Counted from the first letter of the stretch, positions 11,451-24,577 are shown. The stretch: 64,000 nt of DNA from Galaxea fascicularis (GCA_948470475.1 OX419336.1:2289501-2353500); one strand, 5' to 3'. The notes: generated by a model not told the origin, from the letters alone. Made by a program: numbers and translations.

Positions 11451-13180
11451 CATGAATTTACTATTCTCGCGCCAATGTTATCGAAGGGCAAAGGTGCAGT
11501 CTGCTTACATTCGAACAAGTAACTAACTTTATTTAACCAGAAGCAGTGTATTATACACAGTGCAACGTCGTAAACTAACGTTCTTAGTGTGGTGTCCATT
11601 TTGTAAACATTGTAAAGTAATTCTTAAATAAAAACTTATAATAAAAAAGGAAAACTTTATTTAACCCGGGTAGCCGATTCAGCTACGTGGCTACTTTAAA
11701 GGCTGTCGTCAAAGCTTGGTTTGATTGGCACTGCCCTTGACCAATTTTGATTCTTTGTGTGTGTGATTAGTTGAAGAAGAACAAACAGTCGGAAAAAACC
11801 TGTTAGAGTTTACACTTTTCACAGTAAACTGCCACAAAGTCTACAATGTGGCCAATCCTCTGTGTCTGTGTACTTTACTTTTTGCTGGGAAGTACCAAAG
11901 GCCTATGGTTTGGGGATTTGCCAACAAAGCTTGGCACAGGGGTCCTTGGATGTAGAACCAATTTCAGTCGCCTCCTACTGGGAACAGGAGACCCTCCGTG
12001 TGCAAGATACTCAAAAAAAACTGTCCCAAGCTACTACCTCGAGTCACAGCCGTATTGTTGTATAGGACCATTTATCGAAGCCTTAGCACTAAAATTCAAA
12101 GTGCTCGTCCACAGCCACCAGTAATTAGGCAAACTAATGTTTTAAATAAATCAGTTACATGAAACAAGTAGCTCTTTCTCAAGAGCAAACAGAAAATTTA
12201 AAGACCTGGTCACACTAGAGACAGCACACAAAACACCATAAGAGAAAATCAAACTCGGAAAATAAAATTAATTAAAAACCACAAAAAAATTAAAATGATG
12301 CCCTGGGGACTAATGATAAAAGAACCTCTCACCCCTCCCTCTCCAAGAAGAGAAGGCCTTCTCTACCCCCTGTGGAGAAAGGGAAAGAGTGCAAGTTCAA
12401 CCCATTTAATTTCACTCCATAAGAGAGAGAACGAAAAGGCGAATTCCGACTCCCAAGCTATCCCTAAGAAAACGGAAACAGAACTAGTGAGACTTCTTTG
12501 CACTGAGAACGAGAAGGATTAACTGTAACTCCCAAGTTCCAATATCAATTGTCATTTCTATAACTTTCTTTGTGCATTAGTTAAGAGAATTTGGGGTAAT
12601 ATCAACATAACCTCTGGCTAATAAGTTTGTATTGAGAGGGTTGGGCTTACCTGTAAATGCCTTGTTTTTTGTACCTTTCATCACTTCCGTCAAAATGGTT
12701 TCAGTAACCCTGTAAACGTTTGGAAGGAAAAAGAGTTGCTTGGGAGAATGTTGAAAATAAGGGATAAGTGGGAAATATTGAAAGTGGTTAAAACATTAAA
12801 TTTTAAGTAAATAATTAGATCAAGCCCAGACCGTCCTCCACCACAACAACGTGCCTCTTTCACCATTAACAGACTATAATTTATGTGTATACGTTTTTAC
12901 CTTTCTTTCAATCTCGATTCACCCCATTTTCTCCCAATTTCACATCTACCAACCCCTTCCGTTAACAACAAATATGCTAATCACTTCTAAGAGTTCAAGG
13001 GTCAACCCTAGTAGTATTGCATAACAGAGCTAAAAAAACTTCACCACACATGAATAAATTACTTCTTCTTTCCACATGCAACAAATAAATTTCTCCTAAA
13101 TTTGTACATACATTAATAGTTATCTTTCCAGTATCTCAATTTGTCCGCTCTTAAAAACCAAAAAAAACTGTCACAAATTC
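11451..13180. other. Gene-free spacer left of the satellite
   Basis: No exon recognised. Short ORFs at 11846-12124 and 12295-12522 have no family resemblance or splice context. The segment 12320-12380 is pyrimidine/purine-rich but is not a copy of the adjacent satellite unit. Confidence 0.35.
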
Positions 13181-13200
13181 ACATCTGAATAAATTATCCC

Positions 13201-16200
13201 GGAAGGGAGGGTTGGGAGTTCCTCCCACCCTCCCTCTCCCACTCTGCCGATTGGAAGAGGGGAGGGTTGGGAGTTCCTCCCACCCTCCCTCTCCCACTCT
13301 GCCGATTGGAAGAGGGGAGGGTTGGGAGTTCCTCCCACCCTCCCTCTCCCACTCTGCCGATTGGAAGAGGGGAGGGTTGGGAGTTCCTCCCACCCTCCCT
13401 CTCCCACTCTGCCGATTGGAAGAGGGGAGGGTTGGGAGTTCCTCCCACCCTCCCTCTCCCACTCTGCCGATTGGAAGAGGGGAGGGTTGGGAGTTCCTCC
13501 CACCCTCCCTCTCCCACTCTGCCGATTGGAAGAGGGGAGGGTTGGGAGTTCCTCCCACCCTCCCTCTCCCACTCTGCCGATTGGAAGAGGGGAGGGTTGG
13601 GAGTTCCTCCCACCCTCCCTCTCCCACTCTGCCGATTGGAAGAGGGGAGGGTTGGGAGTTCCTCCCACCCTCCCTCTCCCACTCTGCCGATTGGAAGAGG
13701 GGAGGGTTGGGAGTTCCTCCCACCCTCCCTCTCCCACTCTGCCGATTGGAAGAGGGGAGGGTTGGGAGTTCCTCCCACCCTCCCTCTCCCACTCTGCCGA
13801 TTGGAAGAGGGGAGGGTTGGGAGTTCCTCCCACCCTCCCTCTCCCACTCTGCCGATTGGAAGAGGGGAGGGTTGGGAGTTCCTCCCACCCTCCCTCTCCC
13901 ACTCTGCCGATTGGAAGAGGGGAGGGTTGGGAGTTCCTCCCACCCTCCCTCTCCCACTCTGCCGATTGGAAGAGGGGAGGGTTGGGAGTTCCTCCCACCC
14001 TCCCTCTCCCACTCTGCCGATTGGAAGAGGGGAGGGTTGGGAGTTCCTCCCACCCTCCCTCTCCCACTCTGCCGATTGGAAGAGGGGAGGGTTGGGAGTT
14101 CCTCCCACCCTCCCTCTCCCACTCTGCCGATTGGAAGAGGGGAGGGTTGGGAGTTCCTCCCACCCTCCCTCTCCCACTCTGCCGATTGGAAGAGGGGAGG
14201 GTTGGGAGTTCCTCCCACCCTCCCTCTCCCACTCTGCCGATTGGAAGAGGGGAGGGTTGGGAGTTCCTCCCACCCTCCCTCTCCCACTCTGCCGATTGGA
14301 AGAGGGGAGGGTTGGGAGTTCCTCCCACCCTCCCTCTCCCACTCTGCCGATTGGAAGAGGGGAGGGTTGGGAGTTCCTCCCACCCTCCCTCTCCCACTCT
14401 GCCGATTGGAAGAGGGGAGGGTTGGGAGTTCCTCCCACCCTCCCTCTCCCACTCTGCCGATTGGAAGAGGGGAGGGTTGGGAGTTCCTCCCACCCTCCCT
14501 CTCCCACTCTGCCGATTGGAAGAGGGGAGGGTTGGGAGTTCCTCCCACCCTCCCTCTCCCACTCTGCCGATTGGAAGAGGGGAGGGTTGGGAGTTCCTCC
14601 CACCCTCCCTCTCCCACTCTGCCGATTGGAAGAGGGGAGGGTTGGGAGTTCCTCCCACCCTCCCTCTCCCACTCTGCCGATTGGAAGAGGGGAGGGTTGG
14701 GAGTTCCTCCCACCCTCCCTCTCCCACTCTGCCGATTGGAAGAGGGGAGGGTTGGGAGTTCCTCCCACCCTCCCTCTCCCACTCTGCCGATTGGAAGAGG
14801 GGAGGGTTGGGAGTTCCTCCCACCCTCCCTCTCCCACTCTGCCGATTGGAAGAGGGGAGGGTTGGGAGTTCCTCCCACCCTCCCTCTCCCACTCTGCCGA
14901 TTGGAAGAGGGGAGGGTTGGGAGTTCCTCCCACCCTCCCTCTCCCACTCTGCCGATTGGAAGAGGGGAGGGTTGGGAGTTCCTCCCACCCTCCCTCTCCC
15001 ACTCTGCCGATTGGAAGAGGGGAGGGTTGGGAGTTCCTCCCACCCTCCCTCTCCCACTCTGCCGATTGGAAGAGGGGAGGGTTGGGAGTTCCTCCCACCC
15101 TCCCTCTCCCACTCTGCCGATTGGAAGAGGGGAGGGTTGGGAGTTCCTCCCACCCTCCCTCTCCCACTCTGCCGATTGGAAGAGGGGAGGGTTGGGAGTT
15201 CCTCCCACCCTCCCTCTCCCACTCTGCCGATTGGAAGAGGGGAGGGTTGGGAGTTCCTCCCACCCTCCCTCTCCCACTCTGCCGATTGGAAGAGGGGAGG
15301 GTTGGGAGTTCCTCCCACCCTCCCTCTCCCACTCTGCCGATTGGAAGAGGGGAGGGTTGGGAGTTCCTCCCACCCTCCCTCTCCCACTCTGCCGATTGGA
15401 AGAGGGGAGGGTTGGGAGTTCCTCCCACCCTCCCTCTCCCACTCTGCCGATTGGAAGAGGGGAGGGTTGGGAGTTCCTCCCACCCTCCCTCTCCCACTCT
15501 GCCGATTGGAAGAGGGGAGGGTTGGGAGTTCCTCCCACCCTCCCTCTCCCACTCTGCCGATTGGAAGAGGGGAGGGTTGGGAGTTCCTCCCACCCTCCCT
15601 CTCCCACTCTGCCGATTGGAAGAGGGGAGGGTTGGGAGTTCCTCCCACCCTCCCTCTCCCACTCTGCCGATTGGAAGAGGGGAGGGTTGGGAGTTCCTCC
15701 CACCCTCCCTCTCCCACTCTGCCGATTGGAAGAGGGGAGGGTTGGGAGTTCCTCCCACCCTCCCTCTCCCACTCTGCCGATTGGAAGAGGGGAGGGTTGG
15801 GAGTTCCTCCCACCCTCCCTCTCCCACTCTGCCGATTGGAAGAGGGGAGGGTTGGGAGTTCCTCCCACCCTCCCTCTCCCACTCTGCCGATTGGAAGAGG
15901 GGAGGGTTGGGAGTTCCTCCCACCCTCCCTCTCCCACTCTGCCGATTGGAAGAGGGGAGGGTTGGGAGTTCCTCCCACCCTCCCTCTCCCACTCTGCCGA
16001 TTGGAAGAGGGGAGGGTTGGGAGTTCCTCCCACCCTCCCTCTCCCACTCTGCCGATTGGAAGAGGGGAGGGTTGGGAGTTCCTCCCACCCTCCCTCTCCC
16101 ACTCTGCCGATTGGAAGAGGGGAGGGTTGGGAGTTCCTCCCACCCTCCCTCTCCCACTCTGCCGATTGGAAGAGGGGAGGGTTGGGAGTTCCTCCCACCC

Positions 16201-17150
16201 TCCCTCTCCCACTCTGCCGATTGGAAGAGGGGAGGGTTGGGAGTTCCTCCCACCCTCCCTCTCCCACTCTGCCGATTGGAAGAGGGGAGGGTTGGGAGTT
16301 CCTCCCACCCTCCCTCTCCCACTCTGCCGATTGGAAGAGGGGAGGGTTGGGAGTTCCTCCCACCCTCCCTCTCCCACTCTGCCGATTGGAAGAGGGGAGG
16401 GTTGGGAGTTCCTCCCACCCTCCCTCTCCCACTCTGCCGATTGGAAGAGGGGAGGGTTGGGAGTTCCTCCCACCCTCCCTCTCCCACTCTGCCGATTGGA
16501 AGAGGGGAGGGTTGGGAGTTCCTCCCACCCTCCCTCTCCCACTCTGCCGATTGGAAGAGGGGAGGGTTGGGAGTTCCTCCCACCCTCCCTCTCCCACTCT
16601 GCCGATTGGAAGAGGGGAGGGTTGGGAGTTCCTCCCACCCTCCCTCTCCCACTCTGCCGATTGGAAGAGGGGAGGGTTGGGAGTTCCTCCCACCCTCCCT
16701 CTCCCACTCTGCCGATTGGAAGAGGGGAGGGTTGGGAGTTCCTCCCACCCTCCCTCTCCCACTCTGCCGATTGGAAGAGGGGAGGGTTGGGAGTTCCTCC
16801 CACCCTCCCTCTCCCACTCTGCCGATTGGAAGAGGGGAGGGTTGGGAGTTCCTCCCACCCTCCCTCTCCCACTCTGCCGATTGGAAGAGGGGAGGGTTGG
16901 GAGTTCCTCCCACCCTCCCTCTCCCACTCTGCCGATTGGAAGAGGGGAGGGTTGGGAGTTCCTCCCACCCTCCCTCTCCCACTCTGCCGATTGGAAGAGG
17001 GGAGGGTTGGGAGTTCCTCCCACCCTCCCTCTCCCACTCTGCCGATTGGAAGAGGGGAGGGTTGGGAGTTCCTCCCACCCTCCCTCTCCCACTCTGCCGA
17101 TTGGAAGAGGGGAGGGTTGGGAGTTCCTCCCACCCTCCCTCTCCCACCTC
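13201..17150 (+). repeat. 55-bp satellite array, about 72 units
   Basis: Head-to-tail tandem repeat with an exact 55-base period: the GGGTTGGG core recurs from 13212 to 17117, giving 71 full steps. No unit differing from the others was seen. Each unit has a purine-rich half (GGGGAGGGTTGGGAG), a pyrimidine-rich half (CCTCCCACCCTCCCTCTCCC) and a spacer (ACTCTGCCGATTGGAAGA). The halves can pair as a hairpin of 13 base pairs with one bulged T and a 3-base loop. The minus strand of each unit reads GGGAGAGGGAGGGTGGG, a canonical G-quadruplex motif. Because 55 is not a multiple of three and the unit has no stop in any frame, frames of about 1,300 codons open on both strands. These are composition artefacts. 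The right edge carries an inverted partial unit. Confidence 0.97.
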
Positions 17151-17151
17151 T

Positions 17152-17168
17152 ACCCTCCCTCTTCCAAT
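17152..17168 (-). repeat. Inverted partial satellite unit at the array edge
   Basis: ACCCTCCCTCTTCCAATC directly follows the last forward unit after a 4-base interruption. It is the reverse complement of the satellite segment GATTGGAAGAGGGGAGGGT with one G missing. The array therefore ends with a flipped fragment of its own unit. Confidence 0.6.
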
Positions 17169-17415
17169 CTGTACTTTTTCTACTCTTCCCTTTTTTTTAT
17201 ATTCTCCATTCCAACTTAAGTTTTTTTACTATATTAAGTTAACAAGGAGACAGAGAAGTTTTCCGCGTTATGTTGCGGCACTTTATTTTTTCTTTGACTG
17301 TAAAGTAAAGGGTTGGTGTTTTTTTATTTGCCATCTTTTGTTTTGTGTTTTTTACTTTGTTTTTAATACATTTTCTAGACATAAGAGTCATTTCGTGTTC
17401 TGAAGCTAATAAATA

Positions 17416-17619
17416 GGGACCTTTAGATTTGAGTACGAGATCGAGTACGAGTACGAATTTCTAATTTGAAATCAGTCACCTCCCCTGAACCCTCACTCTT
17501 CCTTGTTACTTACCAGTAGATCCTGAGATTGTAGAAACAAGATTGGTGTCACTAGTGATCATCTAAAGCACGCGAACAGGATTTGAAAACTCGTACTCGT
17601 ACTCGAATCTAAAGGTCCC
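17416..17619. mobile_element. MITE with TA target-site duplication
   Basis: The ends are GGGACCTTTAGATTTGAG at the left and CGAATCTAAAGGTCCC at the right in inverted orientation. Both are flanked by TA (17414-17415 and 17620-17621). Subterminal GAGTACGAGTACGA / TCGTACTCGTACTC repeats extend the inverted pairing. The element is 204 bases and non-coding. The TA duplication fits a Tc1/mariner-like origin, which is an inference. Confidence 0.75.
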
Positions 17620-17621
17620 TA

Positions 17622-20155
17622 ATATCTTATGTTTACTCTTTTATTAAATTCTGAGAAGAGCTTTACATTTGTCTTTCTGGTTTAAATCTACATTTTGGTA
17701 TTGCATTTTTGACATATTGGAGTCTAAAATATCGGGAATTGTCCTTTGTCGGGCCTAGGAATTACTAGAAATATTGCAAGTTTTTGTGAAAGTTTATTTC
17801 CGACTTTATTGTCGGTTTTACAGTATGGTCCAATTGTAACTAATTGGGGTGTTTATAGTCGTTTGAACAGAAACCTTGAAATTTCGTGTGCCACTTATGA
17901 AAAAGTATTTTAAGGCCTATGAAGTCTTTTCCAAAATGGATAAAGAACGTGTTGTTATTTGAAAATTTTGAGTGTCAGGTTTCAAAATAAGAAATTATAG
18001 GCTATCGAGTCATTTTCACAATCAGTGCTTTTATTTGAAAGTTTGTACTGCTACTTTGAAAATTAGCTTCGCGAGGAAAAAAATTGGTTCGGAAGCAAAA
18101 CGGAAGAAAATAAGGAAAAATACTTTGTTCCGTTTGAATCTATCTTATGGTAGTGTCCCATGAAGACGATTTTTTTTTCATAATTTTCTCGCTGGTAGTT
18201 AGTCTGTTGTTGGAAGCCACTATATTCGAATTTGAGTTTGTTCACTTACCTTGTTGTCTTCAGGGGTGTCACAAACATCGCTGCAGTGCTACGACTAAAA
18301 TAGTTGTTAACTATAGTACTATTTATGCCAAATTCTCTCTCTCTCCTCTCTCCTGTTCAGACTTCGGCAACTTTCTTCTTTATCATTGGTAGTTAGTCTA
18401 GAACACATAGGAGTTTAAAACTAATGCGCTAGGATCTCTTGTATTGTTGCGTTATTCGATCGTTTTAGATGACGAAGACCTCAGGAAAGTAAGATATACA
18501 TCTATGAAAAAAAAAAGTTAGAATCCTGATAACTTCTCGCGAGAAGGGGAAAGAAAGTATCGCAAATTATCACCTAAAGCAGAAATTTAAAGTAATACGC
18601 CTGAAACTGTTGTTTTGCATTTATATATTTGCAATCTTGAATGCATGTTTTAGACGACGACGACCCAAAACTACTGTAATGGTTAAATCTTTGCGATCTC
18701 TAAGTGTAAGATGATTCCGAAACCTTTTACGAGAAAAAGAGTCTAGTACCGTGAAATAAAAACCTTTTGGCAAAACGTTTCGTAAGTGCACTTTGGCTTT
18801 AGCCGAGTTTAGATTGTGGAAACAGAAGTTAGTGGGAACGCAAGAAAAACGAAATAGATTCGTAAAAACCTATTTACGAGAAGAAGAAACTATTAAGTAG
18901 CACAAAATAAAAGTTTTGGTAAAAAATGTTCTATTTGGTTTTTGGTTTTAGCCGAGCCTGGATTGTGAAAACAGAACTCGATAGCACTACTGCAAAAATT
19001 TCAACAAGAATGAAACGTGCGCAAAATATTTCCTAATTTCAGTCGTTGCAGAATTGTAAGTTCCGTTGCTGTTCATGCGAAGAAATAGATTTTAGTACTG
19101 AGAAGTAATATTTACAAATTCAAAGTGGAAAATTAATGGAATGAACGGCTTGAAGTTCTGTTGTGGCACAAGTAAATTCAAGGTTCCTTAATTCATCAGG
19201 GTAGCGACCAAACTCTATTAGTTCTTCGATCAAAGCTGTAATCCTTAAATGCTTGTGAATTGTATGCTGTTACCCTTTGAACCTCTTCGCTTTCTGTAAT
19301 CATTATGGGAAAGCCTCTTAGAAATTATAAGTACAGTCTTTTGCCGGCTGGCAAACAGGTTAAAACAACTCGGTTGTATCTCAATTAAGGTGGTATTGTA
19401 GTTGTACAGCTTCAGCGTGTCCCTGGAATACTTGACAGATTGCACTTTACTGCTGATCTTCACTGCTCATTTCCTTGGCTTGTCCAAGATCCAACCGGAT
19501 CAATTATGTCTTAGCGACTTCCAGATCAACCTGTAGACAGAAAATCAGAAGCGTTTCAATTATGTACGATCTGACAGATGCATTGTTACAGAGTCAAGTT
19601 ATGTATACAAGAAACAAGGTTTCTGCCGAAAAAAGATCCGACAGTTGACGGTTTCAGGTTATATTCGTCATCCAGTCACTATTATTTGAAAACACATCAA
19701 AGCAGGACGCAAAACCATCTATACCACCGCGGGCCTATGGTATTGGCATGGTCCGCTACACTTAAAAACGACAAAAATATGTTCTATGTTTTTCGATGTT
19801 CATTGCTAAAGAGCACACCTGAAATAAGAAAGGTACTCTTAAAATAAAGAGCCTCCGGGCATATGTACAGCGGCTCGCATAATTCGCTTGGGTTGAACAA
19901 AATTTGACAGCATAACTATAGGTCTCTGAGCCAACTCATTCATGAGTAACTGAAGACAAAAGTTAGGATTTGTGAAAGCAACGGCGTCACGCTCCCAGCG
20001 ATCCTTTTAAAACTTGCAAGAGATATTTTTCTCCAATTGAAGTTAAGGTAAAGCTCTATGGTACTCAAAGTAGAAAGATACAATTCTTATGAATAATCGG
20101 CCGTAGAATGAAATGGAAAGATATGGAGATCTATTTTGAGCTGTTTAAGCCTGGC
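17622..20155. other. Gene-free spacer with a diverged direct duplication
   Basis: AT-rich, no exon recognised. Two diverged direct copies lie at about 18728-18840 and 18879-18985. Both run ACGAGAA(A/G)AAGA ... AAATAAAA ... TTTGGCAAAA / TTTGGTAAAA ... TTTAGCCGAG ... GATTGTG ... AAACAGAA. Confidence 0.4.
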
Positions 20156-20159
20156 AAAA

Positions 20160-20320
20160 TCTCGTTTTGGCACGCGGGTCACTTTTAGGCGGGCCAGGAC
20201 CACCTCACGAGGTGGTCTCGGTCCGCCTGATTTTCTTGGCCCGTATGCCGACATATTTGCATTTACATACCAAAAAAAAACAAGCAGGCCGTGCCAAAAC
20301 TATTGGCCCGCGTATCTACA
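20160..20320. mobile_element. Possible palindromic element
   Basis: GTTTTGGCACG near 20163 is inverted as CGTGCCAAAAC near 20290. An internal hairpin (GGCGGGCCAGGACCACCT / AGGTGGTCTCGGTCCGCC) occupies about 20188-20228. The arms are short and interrupted, so the call is tentative. Confidence 0.35.
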
Positions 20321-22105
20321 TTTAGGAGTGTCGGGTCTAAAATTAATGTCGTGCAAATGGAGCTTAATTACGCATATTTTTCCGATATGCGATCAATGCA
20401 GGATATTTTAAATTTTTATCACACTGTGCTTTTATTATAAAAGGTCTTGAAAAGTGTAAGTGTTCAAAATATTTTTTGCTGATTTTAGGCGTCTTAAAAA
20501 TGACCAATTAATCTGTCTTCCTTCCAGTCGCAAACACCTGCGGAAAGTTAATCGCTAGAAGGTCGAAAAACCTTGTTAAGTTCAAATCTGTAGGTTTGAA
20601 ATCTCTTACAAGTTTCAAAAAGTCAGCTCAAAGAAAAGCGACACCATCGAATTGAAGGCGATACTGCAGAAGCAGGTGTTTTGGCGGAACGTTCGGTAGG
20701 TATGCAGTTTACTCTTGGGTGGCTTGTCAACGAATTACTAAATCAAAGTTTCATGGCTGCCGAATCGTCAGAGCGCAGGATTAAGTCGCAGTTTCTCTTC
20801 AAAATTATTTAAGACGTTACATATGGGTTTTATTACGATAATTCAAAATTGAAACGTTAAGCGAAAACAAATGGTTTTATTTTATTTGGATTAGTCTCCG
20901 CGTCATTTGGTGCGATTAAATTGGTAAATTTCAAATCGCTGTTCGTAAAGCAAAGTAACATTGAGTAAGAGTTACTCCTAGAAGATCTGTGAGAGTATCT
21001 GTGACGTTTTATGGCATCCTTCGCGAAGCCGTAAATTTTATGGGACAAGAAAACACATGCAGTTTGAGCTTGTTTCAATATTCTTTTGCTGATGAAGTTG
21101 ACAATATCAAAACTGACCGAAATTAGTCCCTCGTGTTTAGTCTCGCAGAATTCAATAATTATGTTTGTTTTCATCAAATGTCATAAAGCAAGTTTAAAAA
21201 TAAATTAAATTTAGGAAGACAAGAGTTTAAGTAAAAAGAAACAGAACCAATTTTAACTCGGTGGCACTTTTCCGCAAAAAAACGAGATCAAAACCGCAAT
21301 TTTCTGAAAGTTAATTGACTTTTTGGTCCAACTTGGCCGTCGTGGAAGTCAGTGCTATCGATTTCCTATTTCAGCTCTGATCGTACTTTTACAGAATATC
21401 AATTCTGCATTGGGCCATCTACGTATCTGACCAAATATTTCAAAGTGTTGTTCTTGTAAAGAAAAGCAATATTTCAGCTTGAAATTACCAGCTTCGTCCC
21501 GTCCCGACTATCTGGCCATGAGTCTCCGAGGATGGAAAATTTCTGACCCGGTAGGAAGAAAATATTGAAAGAGGAGCGTTAAGTTGTCCTTAGTTTACGT
21601 CTCAGCAATTCTTTACCAAAGCTCAAAGAAAATCAACTATAAACCGTGGTAAAAAGTAATATATGTGGCTACAAAGAAGCTTAACTATGAAGTCTTTAAC
21701 ACCGGTTTCCTTACTCCTCAGTATAAAACAAATCCAACTCCAAGTTCTTGCAATAGCAGTAAATGTATGCAGTGTTGGAGTCGTCGTAAATCGGACAGCT
21801 GGGAGATTGGGATATTTTGATTAAAATAACGCAAAAAAGAGAACGTCTAACAAGGTCAAAGAAATCTTACCTTCCCATAGTGGAATGTGTTTGACCAAAT
21901 GTTATCCCTGATGGCTGTATCTATCACTTGCTCCATTATCTCGGTTGTATGACTGAAACACTGGAGAGAACAAATAAACAGTATTAGAAAGAGTGGGATA
22001 CATCCGAGTAGAAAAATAATGAAACCTGAACTGAAACTCTCTTTACACTATTTGAAGATCAAATCAAATTGAAATTCCTTCTATGAAATTATTTTACTAG
22101 AATGT
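20321..22105. other. Gene-free spacer, nothing recognised
   Basis: No splice-bounded open frame or repeat structure was recognised on either strand. The minus-strand frame of 106 codons at 20857-21177 has no recognisable motif. Confidence 0.3.
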
Positions 22106-22109
22106 GTGT

Positions 22110-22470
22110 ATTTGTGTGATCTTCTCGATGCCTAGTGGCACTCCTAAGAGGTTACCAAGGAGGTTTCTGCGACTCAACAGAGGCTCTTGGAGACAGGTGG
22201 TCAGCCCAACCACCCTCATGTGTGTGAGAGCAGACCACAGCAACGCGAACTACGGTCCCTACTCTTTTCGATCAGTGTGTGGGTTCTTTTACGTCCCCAT
22301 CCAGTTTTGCGTGGGGAGGTGAAGGAGACAAGGCCAGCAGCTTAACGTCACTGCCCACTGACTGGATCATCTGAACTAAAGTAGACGTTGAGCACACAGC
22401 CAGCATAATCTTACCAGGACCCTGGTTTGTGCACCGGTCTGAGAGTTTGAACCCGCAAATCATGAACCCG
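22110..22470 (-). mobile_element. tRNA-derived SINE, family C, copy 2
   Basis: On the minus strand the element begins with a tRNA-like head (plus strand GAGTTTGAACCCGC near 22442, complementary to a pol III B box). It then runs through the same body as the copy at 27195-27565: CCTGGTTTGTG, GCACACAGCCAGCAT, CCACTGACTGGATCATCTGAAC, CCCATCCAGTTTTGCGTG, CCTAAGAGGTTACCAAGGAGG. The left end contains the conserved 3' part (CACTCCTAAGAGG). About 360 bases. Confidence 0.75.
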
Positions 22471-24570
22471 CCGTGTTCTAAGTCTCCCCTCCCTTATTAG
22501 CAAGGATTAACGTTCCTCAAGATCTTACACTTTCTGTTTTTCCTTGTTGTCGCAAGCAATCACTAAATTTAATCAAAGATGGATGGCAGAAAACAAACAA
22601 TGAAAAAATGTATATTTTAGGTTCTGGTGCTATGCGTAAAAGCCAACTAAAAAGAAACCGATTGGCAAAACGCAAAGGATTAGATTTCCATGGGATTGTG
22701 GATATGTAAATGTTGTTTCACCTTTCCGTCCTGGAAAATCCCAGAAACTCCTGAGGGGTACTAAAATAATTTTTCTGTATACCTGGCAAAGGCACTAAAG
22801 AAAATCGATAGAAATCGGCAAAAATAACTGTAAGAACTGTAATTGTAATAATTGTAATAATTCTTTTTGTGGTTACTGGCTGTTAAGGAAGTCACCATAA
22901 TGTCATCGGGTGCGTGAGTGAGAGTGTCCGTGACTTTTCGGAAGCTTTCGGAGTAATCTCACGAAGTGAGACCGAAAACACCACGAGATTTGTCGGAGTT
23001 ATTGTAATCGATTTTCACCTTTTAACGTGGGTTGTAATTAGAATAACTGTTTTTTATACATTTTGTAATTGCTACCGTTTTATTGAATATTACATTTCAA
23101 ATGAAAATATTTGGAGATTCGAAAACGTGGCGCAAGAGAAATCGTGGTACGAATGTCGAATGTCTCCGATCTCTGTGAGCCATAAGTAGTGAAAGAACAT
23201 TGCAGACTCGTTTTCCCACACCGGCATGTGTTTTGACGTGGCGGTCGATGTGACTATTTCGTGGTGATAATGATGAAGAAATCCCTCTTCGAGGACAGAT
23301 CAGCAAGTGTGGTTTTGAAGTTCGTTAGACTGCGGATCCACTTTGCAAAAAATTACAGCTTTGGATGCGAATTTTCACCGTACTTTTATATCCTTCGATT
23401 CGTCTTGTATTTCCAAACAACTTTTATCAGTCTGATCAGTGAAGTTTGTAAAAGAACGTGCTCAATTCGAGTCAATAAATTGACCTAAATTGTGCTATAC
23501 AGAAGCCCAGTAGTTCGCTTGCTTTGCTTTGCGTAGCTTTATTCGAGCCGAAAATAAAACGCCTTTGCATTTTAACGTTGCTTTGGTTTTGTGTATTGAA
23601 TCATGAACAATTGCACAGACTGTCATGACATAAATTTGTGTGTTTGCCAGCGACCAAACCAACAATTTCCCTGTTTATTGACCCGTGAATAATTGGATAG
23701 CTGGCGTGTGCTTGAAACCAGTGTTCCATTGATCAAACCAATGAGTTCACGTGAATCGAACCAGCGAGTTCACTAATCGAACCAGTGTGTTCACTCACAA
23801 CTTATCGAACGATGCTTGTAATACTCTACTAATTGTTTACATTTCCATTTATTTGTACGTATGAAAAGATAGTTTCTCACTGTGGGCAACCATTCAAATT
23901 TAGTGTTACTGTATTAAACATCGTCCAACACATCCCGCGTAAATGCCTTTGGCGTCTTGTTCTTTCTTGATCACAGCAAATTTATCTTTAGCATTATGTC
24001 AGTAGACACACTATTGCGAGGTTATGCAGACTCGTAACGATCTTTTCACAAATCCTGAGATTTGTTTACTTAAAGCCTTTGATTACCTTAAATATCAAAC
24101 AAAAATTTAAAGCAATTTCATTTATGCTCTACGTAATTGACTTGTAACCCATTCCATCCAGTTATACATATCCCAGTTGTCGATCGAAAGGGAGTACTCC
24201 CAACAATCCAGATAATCAACTATACAAAGCTACTTTCCCTGAAGGGGTTACCTTTTTAGGCCAGATCTGAGATGTACATAAACAAAGACAATTCGTGAAT
24301 TCTGGTATACAAAAGGGTTCTGACATAACAAAATCACATCACAAAACCTCTTGTGTACCATTGTGTCCACCTTTGCAATGTTGCACCCATTGGTGGAGAG
24401 AATGTAAATGTCGAACACTCAAATTGTAAAAGAATAGCTAGCAATAAACTAAAACTCCGCAACTCTTTTTGAACCATTGTGGTTGCTATTCACTACAATT
24501 AACCACATGTCCTCCTTGACGCCTTTTATTTTACATGATCAGCACTGAAAATACGGTTGTAACAAAGAAA
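22471..24570. other. Gene-free spacer
   Basis: No exon recognised. A few diverged copies of GAACCAGTGTGTTCAC-like words lie at about 23750-23800. The small palindrome TCTCACGAAGTGAGA lies near 22958. Confidence 0.3.
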
Positions 24571-24577
24571 GAATAAA

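Noticed and set aside
11846..12124. Plus-strand ORF with a hydrophobic start, possible secreted peptide
   Set aside because: Single isolated frame with no splice context, no conserved residues recognised and surrounding repeat-like sequence.
13201..17150. CRISPR array
   Set aside because: Regular direct repeats, but without variable spacers; the whole unit is repeated in a eukaryotic context.
13151..17403. Very long open frames of about 1,300 codons on both strands in all six frames
   Set aside because: They are produced by a 55-base satellite with no stop codon in any frame. Identical peptides shift through the three frames, and there is no start, splice or composition evidence for coding use.
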